64,000 bases of DNA from assembly GCA_902781705.1 (NCBI GenBank), contig CACZKE010000002.1, positions 62,001 through 126,000 of the forward strand, in the 5' to 3' direction. The notes below the pieces were generated by a model, which saw only the letters and a program-made list of their open reading frames with translations, did no database searches and had not been told where the DNA came from. This document shows positions 39,774 through 48,253 of this stretch, piece after piece; position 1 is the stretch's first letter; each line of letters opens with the position of its first letter. Made by a program: the position numbers and the translations under genes. The DNA is from an uncultured Bacteroidia bacterium. Lineage in GTDB: Bacteria > Bacteroidota > Bacteroidia > Bacteroidales > UBA932.

Positions 39774-40621
39774 CCTGGCTCCTTCTCGTGCTTTGCACGG
39801 CTGTGCAGGCCCGGACCGTGAAGGTCTGGGAAGGAACGCCGGTGCATGCCGCTTCCGTGACGCTGACGGAATATCTCCCCGAGGGAGAACCGCGGGCGGC
39901 GGTCGTCGTCTGTCCGGGCGGGAGTTATTTCTGGCTGGACAAGGAAGGGGAGGGAAGCCTTGTGGGCGAGTGGCTCGCCTCCGAGGGTATCGCCGCCTAT
40001 GTGCTGCATTACCGTACCGGCGGCTGGTTCAACTTCACGTTCCACACCCGGGCCCTTTTCGGCGGGAACCGCCATCCCGACATGATCTCGGATTTGCAGC
40101 GGGCGCTGCAGATCGTCCGGGCGCAGTATGACGGCCCGGTGGGAGCCATGGGGTTCTCTGCCGGAGGGCACCTGGTGATGTCGTCCGGCGAGTTCTTCGG
40201 GACGGATTTCACGGGCCTGGGACTGGAAACCCCGCTCCGGCCTGATTTCGTGGCACCCATCTATCCGGTCGTGTCCATGCGGGAACCTTGCACGCACGCG
40301 CGGTCCAGGCGGGGACTCCTCGGGGACGGACATTCGGACGACCGGGTCCTCCGCGATTCGCTGTCGCTGGAGTGCCATGTGCGTCCCGATACGCCGCCCG
40401 TGTTCCTGCTCCGCTGCGACGACGACCCGGTGGTGGACCCGCAGAACGCGGACCTGCTGGATGCCGCGCTCACGGAAAAGGGCGTACCGCACCGCACCGT
40501 CCGGTACCATGTCGGCGGACATGGATTCGGCGCTGATAAAAAGAAGTTTACGGAGGAAACGGCCCAATGGCAGGCCGCCTTCCTCGCATGGATAGAAGAG
40601 ATCGACTATGGCAGACATTGA
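39758..40621 (+). CDS. Exported alpha/beta hydrolase (acetylesterase-like)
   Basis: A 287-residue esterase from ATG 39758 with signal peptide MRKLMTWLLLVLCTAVQA; an in-frame ATG at 39770 would overlap the upstream stop as ATGA. The oxyanion segment is VVVCPGGSYFWL, the nucleophile elbow GAMGFSAGGHL, the Asp is in RCDDDPVVDPQN, and the His in YHVGGHGFG. This is the carbohydrate acetylesterase/BD-FAE style of hydrolase. In this operon it could remove or exchange acyl groups of the lipid, but such enzymes also deacetylate xylan. The next gene begins 14 bases before its stop. Confidence 0.8.
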   Translation: MRKLMTWLLLVLCTAVQARTVKVWEGTPVHAASVTLTEYLPEGEPRAAVVVCPGGSYFWLDKEGEGSLVGEWLASEGIAAYVLHYRTGGWFNFTFHTRALFGGNRHPDMISDLQRALQIVRAQYDGPVGAMGFSAGGHLVMSSGEFFGTDFTGLGLETPLRPDFVAPIYPVVSMREPCTHARSRRGLLGDGHSDDRVLRDSLSLECHVRPDTPPVFLLRCDDDPVVDPQNADLLDAALTEKGVPHRTVRYHVGGHGFGADKKKFTEETAQWQAAFLAWIEEIDYGRH

Positions 40622-41906
40622 GTTCGAGAGGCCCGAAGTCATCAAGGCCTATCAGGAAGGCCTCCTGGCGGAGGCGCTCCGTTACCTGGCCGGACATTCG
40701 AAGTATTATCAGCGGATGTTCGACAGTTATCACATCGACATCACGAAGATCCGTACCATCGAGGACCTGGTGAAGATCCCGTTTACGGAGAAGAAGGACC
40801 TGCAACTGTTCAACGACGATTTCCTGTGCTGCCCCAAGGCGAAGATCGTGGACTATGTCACGACCTCCGGCACCCTGGGCGACCCGGTGACCTTCGGCTG
40901 CACCGACAAGGACCTGCAGCGCCTCGCATACAATGAGAAGAAGTCCTTCTCCTGCGCGGGGGTGAAGCCCGGCGACATCGTCCAACTCATGACCACCATC
41001 GACAAACGGTTCATGGCCGGCTTGGCTTATTTCCTGGGAATCAGGGAGTTGGGCGCAAGTATCATCCGCGTCGGAAACGGGATTCCGGAACTCCAGTGGG
41101 ATACCATCCAGCGCCTGAAGCCGGACACCATCATGTGCGTTCCGTCCTTCATCCTCCGCCTCGTCCAGTACGCGGAGGAACACGGCATCGACTACCGGAA
41201 TTCCTCCGTCAGGCGGATCATCGGCATCGGCGAGGGCCTCAGGGACCAGCATTTCGAGCTGAACCTCCTGGGCCGGCGGATCAAGGAGAAATGGGACGTG
41301 GAACTGTTCGCGACCTATTCCTCCACGGAGATGGGTGCCACCTTCTCTGAATGTCCATACGGCTGCGGCGGTCATGTGCACCCGGAACTGATCATCGTGG
41401 AGATCATCGGCGAGGACGACCTGCCGGTGCCGGACGGCGAGGTAGGGGAGATCGTCGTGACCACCCTGGGCGTGGAAGGGATGCCGCTGCTGCGGTTCCG
41501 GACGGGCGACATGGCCGCGAAGATCACGGACCAGTGCCAGTGCGGCCGCTGGTCGTACCGCCTGACCCCGCTCGTGGGCCGCAAGAACAACATGATCAAA
41601 CTCAAGGGCACCACGCTGTATCCGCCGGCCGTGAACGATGTCCTGGACAATACGGACTACGTGGAGAACTACGTAGTCGTGGTTCAGGAGAGCGACGCCG
41701 GGACGGATGACGTCGTTGTCAAACTGGGCCTCAAGTACCAGCCGGACTTCGACCCGGTCAAGGACCTCAAGGACCGGTTCCGTTCCCGGATCCGGGTGGC
41801 CCCGCGCATCGAGATCCTGCCGGCTCCGGAAATCGCCGCCGTCAATTTCCCGGCGAAGTCCCGGAAACCCGTGAAATTCATCGACAACCGCCCGAAGCAT
41901 GTTTGA
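40608..41906 (+). CDS. Phenylacetate-CoA ligase family (PaaK-like) adenylate-forming enzyme
   Basis: A 432-residue member of the PaaK branch of adenylating enzymes. The phosphate loop is TTSGTLGDPVTFG at 85-97, the A5 region YSSTEMGATFSEC near 232, and the A8 hinge is FRTGDMAAKI near 298, followed by LVGRKNNMIKLKGTTLYP. CxC-type cysteines (CPYGCGG; CQCG) lie where some PaaK members bind zinc. It should activate an aromatic or fatty acid as adenylate and pass it to CoA or a carrier protein. In aryl polyene-like loci a similar enzyme loads the starter acid. The downstream acyltransferase gene overlaps by 8 bases. Confidence 0.85.
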   Translation: MADIEFERPEVIKAYQEGLLAEALRYLAGHSKYYQRMFDSYHIDITKIRTIEDLVKIPFTEKKDLQLFNDDFLCCPKAKIVDYVTTSGTLGDPVTFGCTDKDLQRLAYNEKKSFSCAGVKPGDIVQLMTTIDKRFMAGLAYFLGIRELGASIIRVGNGIPELQWDTIQRLKPDTIMCVPSFILRLVQYAEEHGIDYRNSSVRRIIGIGEGLRDQHFELNLLGRRIKEKWDVELFATYSSTEMGATFSECPYGCGGHVHPELIIVEIIGEDDLPVPDGEVGEIVVTTLGVEGMPLLRFRTGDMAAKITDQCQCGRWSYRLTPLVGRKNNMIKLKGTTLYPPAVNDVLDNTDYVENYVVVVQESDAGTDDVVVKLGLKYQPDFDPVKDLKDRFRSRIRVAPRIEILPAPEIAAVNFPAKSRKPVKFIDNRPKHV

Positions 41907-42969
41907 CGATATCCGGCCCTATACCGATGCGGAGATCCCGGCCGCGATGCAGCGCCTGGTCGGGTATCCCGAATTCCGTCCTGTCTGCGGCTTCCTGTTC
42001 CCGGAGCGTCCTTTCGAGGACGTGGCCGCCGAAGTGGCCGCATGCCGGAGCATCGACGAGTTCCAGATCCGGTTCATGATACCGGTCGTGGAGGCCCTCA
42101 TCGCCAAGACGACGGACGGCGTGACGGTGGAAGGCATGGAACGGCTGGACCCGGAGAAACGCTACCTTTTCGTCGCCAACCACCGCGACATCACCCTGGA
42201 CGCCACTTTCCTGCAGGTCCTGCTGAATCGGGCCGGTCTCCGGACCTCCGAGATCACCTTCGGGGCCAACCTGATGCAGGGCGGACTCATCATCGACTTC
42301 GGCAAGTCCAACAAGATGTTCCGGGTGGAGCGGCCGACGACGGTCTCCTCGCCGCGGGAGTTCCTCCGGAGTTCGCAGCACCTGTCCGAATACATCCGGT
42401 GGACCCTCCTGGAAAAGCAGGAATCCGTCTGGATCGCCCAGCGGAACGGGCGGACGAAGGACGGGGTGGACGCGACGGACCAGGGCATCGTCAAGATGTT
42501 CGGCATGGCCGGCAACATCGAGGACCTGAACATCGCCCCGGTCGCCATCTCCTATGAGTGGGAACCCTGCGACGTCCTGAAGGCGGCGGAAACGACTGCC
42601 CTGGCCCGGGACGGACACTATGACAAAAAGCCCGGCGAGGACCTGAACAGCATCCTGTCGGGAATCATGCAGCCCAAGGGCCGGGTCCATTATACGATGT
42701 GCGCCCCCTTGACGGAGGCCGATTACGCCCCGCTCCGGGATCTTCCGCTCAATACCTATTGCCGGGAAGTGGCCGCGGTCATCGACCGGCGGATCCGGGA
42801 AGGCTACCGCATCTGGCCGAACAGCCGGATCGCGTCGGATATCCTCCGGAATGTCTCGGAAGGGGGCTATACCCAGCAGGAAAAGGCGGCCTTCGAGGCC
42901 CATCTCGCGGAGGTTCCGGAAGAACTCCGGGAGGCGGTGCTGCGGATGTATGCCGCTCCGCTGCGATAA
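41899..42969 (+). CDS. PlsC-type acyltransferase
   Basis: A 356-residue lysophospholipid acyltransferase-like protein without clear membrane helices. The acceptor motif is NHRDITLDATFLQ near 94 (the HxxxxD box is HRDITLD), and the region QRNGRTKDGVD near 194 takes the place of the usual FPEGTRS. A long C-terminal extension (about 230-356) is unique to this branch, which occurs widely in Bacteroidota. It is the last gene of the lipid-type operon and is only 5 nt from the convergent CCA-adding enzyme gene, with no hairpin between them. Confidence 0.8.
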   Translation: MFDDIRPYTDAEIPAAMQRLVGYPEFRPVCGFLFPERPFEDVAAEVAACRSIDEFQIRFMIPVVEALIAKTTDGVTVEGMERLDPEKRYLFVANHRDITLDATFLQVLLNRAGLRTSEITFGANLMQGGLIIDFGKSNKMFRVERPTTVSSPREFLRSSQHLSEYIRWTLLEKQESVWIAQRNGRTKDGVDATDQGIVKMFGMAGNIEDLNIAPVAISYEWEPCDVLKAAETTALARDGHYDKKPGEDLNSILSGIMQPKGRVHYTMCAPLTEADYAPLRDLPLNTYCREVAAVIDRRIREGYRIWPNSRIASDILRNVSEGGYTQQEKAAFEAHLAEVPEELREAVLRMYAAPLR

Positions 42970-42974
42970 ATCGT

Positions 42975-44489
42975 TTATTCTACCGGCGTCAACCCGAGTT
43001 CCGCGGCCTTCTCGCGCATGAGGCGGTCCGCCGCCTCGAAGTCGTTGGGGATGACTCCGTCCAGGATGGCATTCTTCACGGCCTCCTTGATCTGGCCGAT
43101 CAGGTTGCAGGGCTCGATGCCGAAGACTTCCATCACATAGTCGCCGGTGATGGGATTCTTCCAGTTGCGGATGGCGTCCTTCGCCTCCACCTCCACCAGT
43201 TTCTCCTTCACCAGTTCAAAGTTCCGGTGCAGCCGGGCTACCTTGGCCGGGTTCTTGGACGTGATGTCCGCATGACAAAGGAGCATGAGGTCGTCGATGT
43301 CGTTGCCGGCATCGAACAGCAGCCGCCGCACGGCGGAATCCGTCACCTCGTCGTCCACAAGGGCGATGGGACGCAGATGCAGGCCGACGAGTTTCTGCAC
43401 GTACTTCATCTTCTCGTTCAGGGGCATCTTCAGGCCTTGGAAGATCTTCGGGACCATCCGCGCGCCGATGACTTCGTGCCCATGGAAGGTCCACCCCTGT
43501 CCGGGGGTATAGCGCTTGGATGCCGGCTTGCCGATGTCATGCAGCAGGGCGGCCCAGCGGAGCCAGACGTTCGGCTTCGTGCGGACGGTTTCCACCCAGC
43601 CGTCGCCGTCCAGTTCGGGCTCGTAGTCGTGCAGACGGCCTTCGGCGATCGCCTCCACCTCACCGGCTGCGACATTGTCGACGACTTGGAGGGTATGCGA
43701 AAAATTCTCTTTATGTCCCTTTCCGTCAATGGTTTCCGCTCCCTTCAGCTGGACCAGTTGCGGGAGGAACTGTTCCAGCAGCCCCGTGTCGTCCATCAGG
43801 CGGAAGGCCATGGACGGCCGGGCGGTCAGAAGCATCTTGTTCACTTCCTCGACAATCCGTTCACAGGAAAGGATCTTGAGCCGGGACGCCATCGTACGCA
43901 TTGCCTGCAGCGATTCCGGGACAATGGTGAAGGGATGTTCGGGGGTGGAAAGCTGTGCGGCGAACCGGATGGCGCGGAGCATCCGGAGCGGGTCGTCGCT
44001 GTAGGTCTGTTCGGGCTGGAGCGGTGTCCGGATGATGCCGGAGGCGAGGTCGCGGATTCCGCCGAAGGGATCCACCAGCGCGCCGAAATCCTCCTTGCAC
44101 AGACTGAAGGCCATCGCATTGATGGTGAAGTCCCGGCGGAGTTGGTCCTCTTCCAGGGTACCGTCCTCCACGATGGGCTTCCGGGAATCCCGGTGATAGG
44201 ATTCCTTCCGGGCGCCCACGAACTCCACCTCGATGCCCTTGTAATGCAGCATCGCCGTTCCGAAGTTCTTGAACACGCTCACCCGGGTATGGACCTTCGC
44301 CGCCACGGCTTCCGCCAGGGCAATGCCGCTTCCTTCCACCACGATGTCGATATCCGTGTTGGGACGGCCCAGGAAGCAGTCGCGGACGTAGCCACCGATG
44401 ACAAAGGCGCGTACGCCCAGTTCACCGGCCACGTCCGACACCAGTTTGAACACGGGAGCGTCCAGGTATCCTTCCGTTATCGTTGACAT
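42975..44489 (-). CDS. cca: CCA-adding tRNA nucleotidyltransferase
   Basis: A 504-residue enzyme that adds or repairs the 3' CCA of tRNAs, needed here since neither tRNA gene encodes CCA. The class II nucleotidyltransferase head has VIGGYVRDCFLGRPNTDIDI at 29-48 (GG, RD and the DxD metal pair) and RRDFTINAMAFSL near 120; the HD domain has HTLQVVDNVA and LLHDIGKPASK near 275. Start ATG 44489 lies 13 bases inside the preceding gene; the open frame goes further upstream only through that gene in another phase. Confidence 0.93.
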   Translation of the reverse strand: MSTITEGYLDAPVFKLVSDVAGELGVRAFVIGGYVRDCFLGRPNTDIDIVVEGSGIALAEAVAAKVHTRVSVFKNFGTAMLHYKGIEVEFVGARKESYHRDSRKPIVEDGTLEEDQLRRDFTINAMAFSLCKEDFGALVDPFGGIRDLASGIIRTPLQPEQTYSDDPLRMLRAIRFAAQLSTPEHPFTIVPESLQAMRTMASRLKILSCERIVEEVNKMLLTARPSMAFRLMDDTGLLEQFLPQLVQLKGAETIDGKGHKENFSHTLQVVDNVAAGEVEAIAEGRLHDYEPELDGDGWVETVRTKPNVWLRWAALLHDIGKPASKRYTPGQGWTFHGHEVIGARMVPKIFQGLKMPLNEKMKYVQKLVGLHLRPIALVDDEVTDSAVRRLLFDAGNDIDDLMLLCHADITSKNPAKVARLHRNFELVKEKLVEVEAKDAIRNWKNPITGDYVMEVFGIEPCNLIGQIKEAVKNAILDGVIPNDFEAADRLMREKAAELGLTPVE

Positions 44490-44890
44490 AGCATTTCCTC
44501 CCAAAGCGGGGCCTTCTCCACAAAGGAAAACCCTTCTTCTTTCCGCTCGAACATAAAGGTCTTCAGACCGTTGGTAATCACGATGTAGCGCACATCCAGC
44601 GCGTTGTTGTACCGGATGGCCTGGTCCACCACCTCCTGCGACAGTTCCACCTCCGGGCGTTTGCATTCCACGACCATGAGCGGGTGCGCTTGCCGGTCAT
44701 AGACGACGATGTCGGCCCGGTAATCCCGGCCGTTCCACTGGAAGGCGACCTCGCTCCCCATCATGTGCTCCGGCACTTTCATCCCTTCGTGCAGGACGGA
44801 AATGAACCACTGCCTGACCTCCTCTTCGGGGGTCAGCCGGACGCTCTTTTTCCGGAGCGGGTCCCAGACCATGTCACTGTGGATCGGCAT
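44477..44890 (-). CDS. Small HsdR N-terminal-domain protein (PD-(D/E)XK fold)
   Basis: A 137-residue stand-alone version of the HsdR_N/type I restriction endonuclease N-terminal domain from ATG 44890. The PD-(D/E)XK-like core is YRADIVVYDRQAHPLMVVECK near 77-97, providing Asp and E-x-K, followed by QAIRYNNALDVRYIVITNG with the trailing Q/Y motif. No helicase or specificity subunit is nearby. Homologues of this size occur beside housekeeping genes throughout Bacteroidota, so a restriction role is doubtful; DNA repair or tRNA-linked processing is possible. It overlaps cca by 13 bases. Confidence 0.75.
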   Translation of the reverse strand: MPIHSDMVWDPLRKKSVRLTPEEEVRQWFISVLHEGMKVPEHMMGSEVAFQWNGRDYRADIVVYDRQAHPLMVVECKRPEVELSQEVVDQAIRYNNALDVRYIVITNGLKTFMFERKEEGFSFVEKAPLWEEMLCQR

Positions 44891-44922
44891 AACGGGCGCA
44901 AAGATATGAAAAAAACGCGATT

Positions 44923-45288
44923 TTACATCCCCAGCAGCAAGGCCGGGGCAATTCCCAGCGTAGTGCACAGGAGCCTGGCGATTTTCAGGGTGGGCTCAGC
45001 CCTGCCGGAGACGTAATCGTTGATCCGAGTGGGACTGACGCCGATTTCCTGGGCCAACTGTTTCTGGGTGATGCCCTTTTCTTCCAGCGAAAGCTGGATC
45101 AGTTGCGCTACGGTGGGCTTTCCTATCGGATAGTGTTCTTTTTCATAGGCAATGACAAAGTCCGACATGATGGCCAGTTCCATCGCCACCGGATCGTCCG
45201 CCGGCATACCCTCGCCTGCCAAAGGAAGGAGCGCCTCCACCCGTGAAAGCGCATACTCGTATCTCATTCTGTCCAGATCCTTTCTCAT
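44923..45288 (-). CDS. higA: HigA-type antitoxin (XRE HTH)
   Basis: A 121-residue protein. Residues 1-60 are a helical N-terminal region resembling HigA antitoxins of the transcription-factor type (MELAIMSDFVIAYEKEHYPI), and residues 65-121 are an XRE helix-turn-helix (LIQLSLEEKGITQKQLAQEI, then GVSPTRINDYVSGRAEPTL). It should bind and neutralise the HigB-like toxin encoded just upstream, with which it shares an ATGA overlap, and repress the joint promoter. Three short repeats before the toxin gene are candidate operators. Confidence 0.85.
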   Translation of the reverse strand: MRKDLDRMRYEYALSRVEALLPLAGEGMPADDPVAMELAIMSDFVIAYEKEHYPIGKPTVAQLIQLSLEEKGITQKQLAQEIGVSPTRINDYVSGRAEPTLKIARLLCTTLGIAPALLLGM

Positions 45289-45584
45289 ATCGTTGACGCA
45301 TCTATTTTGTCATATTCTTCGTGGGTGCCGACGAAACGGATGAAAACGTAGCCCATCACGAACTTGATCACTACGACCAGCCGGTACCGGTTTCCACGGA
45401 TGTTGAACACATAATGCTGATTGCCGACGGAATCGACGCTGCCGAAATCCAACCGAATGTCGGCAAAGGTATTCCACTGAGCCGCCTCGGTCAGTTCGTA
45501 CCATCTTTCAAGCGCCACTTGCGCATCTTCCCTTCCAGGAGTTTCGTAAAACTCTCTCAACTTCCGATGTGAAACTATCCTCAT
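45285..45584 (-). CDS. higB: HigB-type mRNA interferase toxin
   Basis: A 99-residue RelE/HigB-like toxin. The start MRIVSHRKLREFYETPGRED and middle ALERWYELTEAAQWNTFADIR are typical of the HigB-2/HigB toxin family, and NIRGNRYRLVVVIKF followed by YVFIRFVGTHEEYDKID gives the conserved C-terminal strands with the catalytic Arg, His and Tyr candidates. It probably cuts mRNA on the ribosome. Toxin-first order, as usual for hig modules. A complete consensus promoter lies 24 nt upstream. Confidence 0.88.
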   Translation of the reverse strand: MRIVSHRKLREFYETPGREDAQVALERWYELTEAAQWNTFADIRLDFGSVDSVGNQHYVFNIRGNRYRLVVVIKFVMGYVFIRFVGTHEEYDKIDASTI

Positions 45585-45607
45585 CCGTCAACACATTTAT
45601 GCCATGA

Positions 45608-45638
45608 CAAAGATAGGATAATAATTCCGAAATACAAA
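45608..45638 (-). promoter_or_regulatory. Promoter of higBA
   Basis: Minus-strand TTTG (45638 to 45635), 19-nt spacer and TATCTTTG (45615 to 45608), a full match to the Bacteroidota consensus. Confidence 0.7.
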
Positions 45639-45664
45639 ATTCGAAATGGAATTAATTCTGAAAT
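45622..45664. promoter_or_regulatory. Candidate HigA operator repeats
   Basis: Three related direct repeats AATTCCGAAAT (45624-45634), AATTCGAAAT (45638-45647) and AATTCTGAAAT (45654-45664), spaced about 15 bp, plus an inverted repeat TAATTCC/GGAATTA (45622-45628 and 45648-45654). They overlap the spacer and -33 box of the higBA promoter, a fitting place for an autorepressor. AT-rich compared with the surrounding DNA. Confidence 0.5.
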
Positions 45665-45689
45665 TCGGTTTTATTGGAACGCCGGTCGA

Positions 45690-46919
45690 TTAGAGCAGAT
45701 TCAGGAACAGGGTAATCACTCCCGTATTGATGATGTCCACGAACATCGCCCCGATGATGGGGACGATGAGGAAGGGCTTTACCGCATAGTGGTACTTGTA
45801 GCACACGGCCGACATGTTGGCCATGGCGTTGGGCGTGGCGCCGAGGCCGAAGCCGCAGAGACCGCTCACGAGGACGGCCGCGTCATAGTCCTTGCCCAGG
45901 GCGGGGAAGGCGACGAATCCGGCGAACAGGAAGATGAGGAGGGCCTGCGCAAGCAGGATGACGACCAGTGGCAGCACCAGGCCGGAGAGTTCCCACAGTT
46001 TGAGGGTGGCCATCGCCGTCCCGAGGAAGACCGACAGGCAGATGTTGCCGATGGAGACGATCCGGTCCAGGGCCAGCCAGTTTTTCCCTTTCTTCTCCGC
46101 CGGGGCGGACAGGTTACGGATGATGGCCGCCATGATCAGGGCGCCGAAGTAGGTCGGGAACGTGATGCCGGTGAGCGAGAGCAACCGGCTCAGGCCCATG
46201 CCGAGGGCCATGGTGAGGAGCATCTGGCAGGCCGCCTGCAGGGAGCGCCGGTACACCTTTTCGTCGGAGTTGGCGTGCTCCCGGCGCTTCTCTTCCGCCG
46301 CCTCGCTGCCTTCGATGCCCGTAATGGCATCCCCGTGTTCGGTGGCCGTCGCCAGGTGGCGTCTCCGGATCAGGAATTCGCCCAGGGGACCGCCGATGAG
46401 GGAACCCGCCACAAGCCCGAAGGTCGCCGCCGCCATCGTGATGGAAGCGGCCCCGTGCAGGCCCATCTGCTCCAGGACCGGCGAGAAACCGCCCGCCGTC
46501 CCGTGACCGCCGCTCATCGGGATGGACCCGGCGGCCATCCCCAGGAGCGGATCCAGGCCCATCGTTTTGGCAATACCGACGGCCAGGCCGTTCTGCAGGG
46601 CGATGAGGACGGCGACGAGGAGGATCATCACGAGCAGCGGCCGTCCGCCCTCCTTGAGGACGCGGAGGTCCGACTGGAAGCCCACCGAGGTGAAAAACAG
46701 CATCATCGCGATGTCTTTGATGGTCCCGTCAAAATGGAAATCCATCCCGAAAAGGCCGTGCAGGGCCAGCGTAAGCAGCGATACGGCGAGGCCGCCCGAT
46801 ACCGGAGCCGGTATGCAGAAGCGCTTCAGGAGGGGAATCGCCCGCGTGAAAAAGACGCCCAGGAACAAGGCCAGAATGCCCGTTCCCGCCGTCATGTACA
46901 TGTCCAGGGATACTGTCAT
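45690..46919 (-). CDS. gltS: Sodium/glutamate symporter
   Basis: A 409-residue inner-membrane protein from ATG 46919 (the in-frame GTG before it is less likely). About ten to twelve hydrophobic helices arranged in two inverted halves; the first reentrant loop carries GSIPMSGGHGTAGGFSPVL near 132 and the second GFGLGATPNAMANMSAV near 360, both typical of GltS. It imports L-glutamate with sodium. A hydrophilic loop near 190-225 (TATEHGDAITGIEGSEAAEE) joins the halves. It is not linked to the hut operon by position but would handle the same product. Confidence 0.93.
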   Translation of the reverse strand: MTVSLDMYMTAGTGILALFLGVFFTRAIPLLKRFCIPAPVSGGLAVSLLTLALHGLFGMDFHFDGTIKDIAMMLFFTSVGFQSDLRVLKEGGRPLLVMILLVAVLIALQNGLAVGIAKTMGLDPLLGMAAGSIPMSGGHGTAGGFSPVLEQMGLHGAASITMAAATFGLVAGSLIGGPLGEFLIRRRHLATATEHGDAITGIEGSEAAEEKRREHANSDEKVYRRSLQAACQMLLTMALGMGLSRLLSLTGITFPTYFGALIMAAIIRNLSAPAEKKGKNWLALDRIVSIGNICLSVFLGTAMATLKLWELSGLVLPLVVILLAQALLIFLFAGFVAFPALGKDYDAAVLVSGLCGFGLGATPNAMANMSAVCYKYHYAVKPFLIVPIIGAMFVDIINTGVITLFLNLL

Positions 46920-46947
46920 CACCCAAAAATACGCATTTTTGCCGGAA

Positions 46948-46976
46948 ATAAAAAAAGGCGGCCCCGAAAGGCCGCC
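46948..46976 (-). terminator. Terminator after the hibernation factor gene
   Basis: A 7-bp GC stem (46957-46963 and 46970-46976, GGCGGCC/GGCCGCC) with a 6-nt loop; on the minus strand it is followed by TTTTTTTATTT. Confidence 0.88.
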
Positions 46977-46994
46977 CCTGAGGGGATGTGAAGA

Positions 46995-47285
46995 TTATTT
47001 CTCGAAACGGCGCTCCTTCGCGCGGACGATCTTCTCCTTCATCGCGTCCACCGCCTCGGTGACGGCTTCCTCGAAGGTCTTGGCGTTGCGCTCGATGACG
47101 AGGTCATCGCCCGGGAAACGGGTCTGGAGCCGGACGTTCTTGTTTTCGGGGTCGGGAGAGAGGGAAAGGGTGACGTCGATGTCGCCGAGATTGTCGAAGA
47201 ATTTCTCGAGCTTTCCGACCTTCTTCTCCACGTAGTCGAGCAGATCCTTGCCTGCATCGAACTTCAGGGACTTCACATTAATCAT
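46995..47285 (-). CDS. hpf: Short ribosome hibernation-promoting factor
   Basis: A 96-residue protein of the HPF/YfiA family, short form without the C-terminal dimerisation domain. The beta-alpha-beta-beta-beta-alpha layout is visible: INVKSLKFDAGKDLLDYVEK, a strand with DIDVTLSLSPDPENKNVRLQ and the final helix FEEAVTEAVDAMKEKIVRAK. It binds the 30S decoding region in slow growth. Its start overlaps the stop of the recombinase gene by 8 bases; this xer-hpf pairing is common in Bacteroidota. Confidence 0.9.
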   Translation of the reverse strand: MINVKSLKFDAGKDLLDYVEKKVGKLEKFFDNLGDIDVTLSLSPDPENKNVRLQTRFPGDDLVIERNAKTFEEAVTEAVDAMKEKIVRAKERRFEK

Positions 47286-48240
47286 TTGAGCCTCCGTTTT
47301 TTGCCCTTGGGTGGGCTAGGTTATACACTTTTTTCAGCCGGTCGACGGAGCCGTGCGTGTATACCTGCGTGGCGGCAAGGTTCGCGTGTCCGAGCATCTC
47401 CTTGATGGAATTCAGGTCGGCGCCGTCGTCCAGCAGGGCCGTAGCGACCGTATGCCTGAGCACGTGGGGGGATTTCCTCCCGGTGATGCCGTATCCGTCG
47501 AGTTCCTCCTTGATGGTCCGGTCCACGTAAACGGGATACAGGGGGCGCCCCTTTTCCGTCACGAGGAGCGGCCCGTCCGCAGGGCTTGCGCTTCCTCTCA
47601 TCGATTCGACTGCTTGTAAATATAAGCAAATTTCGTGACAAAGCGAGGGAATGAGCGGAATTTCTCTCATTTTGTCACCTTTTCCGACAACGCGGAGCAC
47701 CTGGCGCCCTTCGTCGAAGGACTGCCGGCGAAGGCCGATCAGCTCCGCCCGCCGGATCCCTGTGCCGTACAACAGACTGATAATGAGCCGACGAAGCCGG
47801 TGCCGATAGATCTCTACGGCCGTTTTGTCCGTCGGTGCAGGACCGTAGCTGCGGAGGATTTCCAGTTCGTCCTCTCCCGCCCAGTGCTCCGTGGCGGCGA
47901 AGTAGTCGTCCATCGACCGGACCTGGTAGTACTCGGGAAGCCGCTTTTCCATCTTGGGACGCTTGACGCTGCGGGCCGGATTGGACTGCAGGACGCCTTT
48001 GCCCATCAGGAACCGGCAGAATCCGGACAGGACCGACATGTGCTGGTGCACCGTCCGCGGTTTCATGCCCCGTTCCATGAGGTCCGCCTCGTAGCGGCGG
48101 AGCATCGTGGGCACCAGCGATTCCACGACCTTTCCTTCGCAGAACTGCGCGAAGTCCGCCAGGACATCCCGGTAGATGGCCTGTGTCCGGGGCGAATACC
48201 GCCGGATGTCGCGGATATAGGTGAGGTAGGCGTCGATCAT
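47278..48240 (-). CDS. xerC: Tyrosine recombinase XerC/XerD type
   Basis: A 320-residue tyrosine recombinase. The SAM-like N-terminal domain covers 1-90; catalytic residues are Arg163 (GTGIRRAEL), His259 and Arg262 (SPHVLRHT), His285 (LGHANL) and Tyr294 (TQVYTHGSVDRL). Length and arrangement match the Xer proteins that resolve chromosome dimers at dif. It is located in front of hpf in a housekeeping setting, with no integrase-associated cargo, so it is regarded as the chromosomal Xer enzyme. C or D cannot be decided here. Confidence 0.85.
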   Translation of the reverse strand: MIDAYLTYIRDIRRYSPRTQAIYRDVLADFAQFCEGKVVESLVPTMLRRYEADLMERGMKPRTVHQHMSVLSGFCRFLMGKGVLQSNPARSVKRPKMEKRLPEYYQVRSMDDYFAATEHWAGEDELEILRSYGPAPTDKTAVEIYRHRLRRLIISLLYGTGIRRAELIGLRRQSFDEGRQVLRVVGKGDKMREIPLIPSLCHEICLYLQAVESMRGSASPADGPLLVTEKGRPLYPVYVDRTIKEELDGYGITGRKSPHVLRHTVATALLDDGADLNSIKEMLGHANLAATQVYTHGSVDRLKKVYNLAHPRAKNGGSND

Positions 48241-48253
48241 GGTTTTCCTGAGG

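Noticed and set aside
47278..48240. Tyrosine recombinase as integrase of a mobile element
   Set aside because: It overlaps hpf, stands among housekeeping genes and has Xer length; no att repeats or cargo genes are present.
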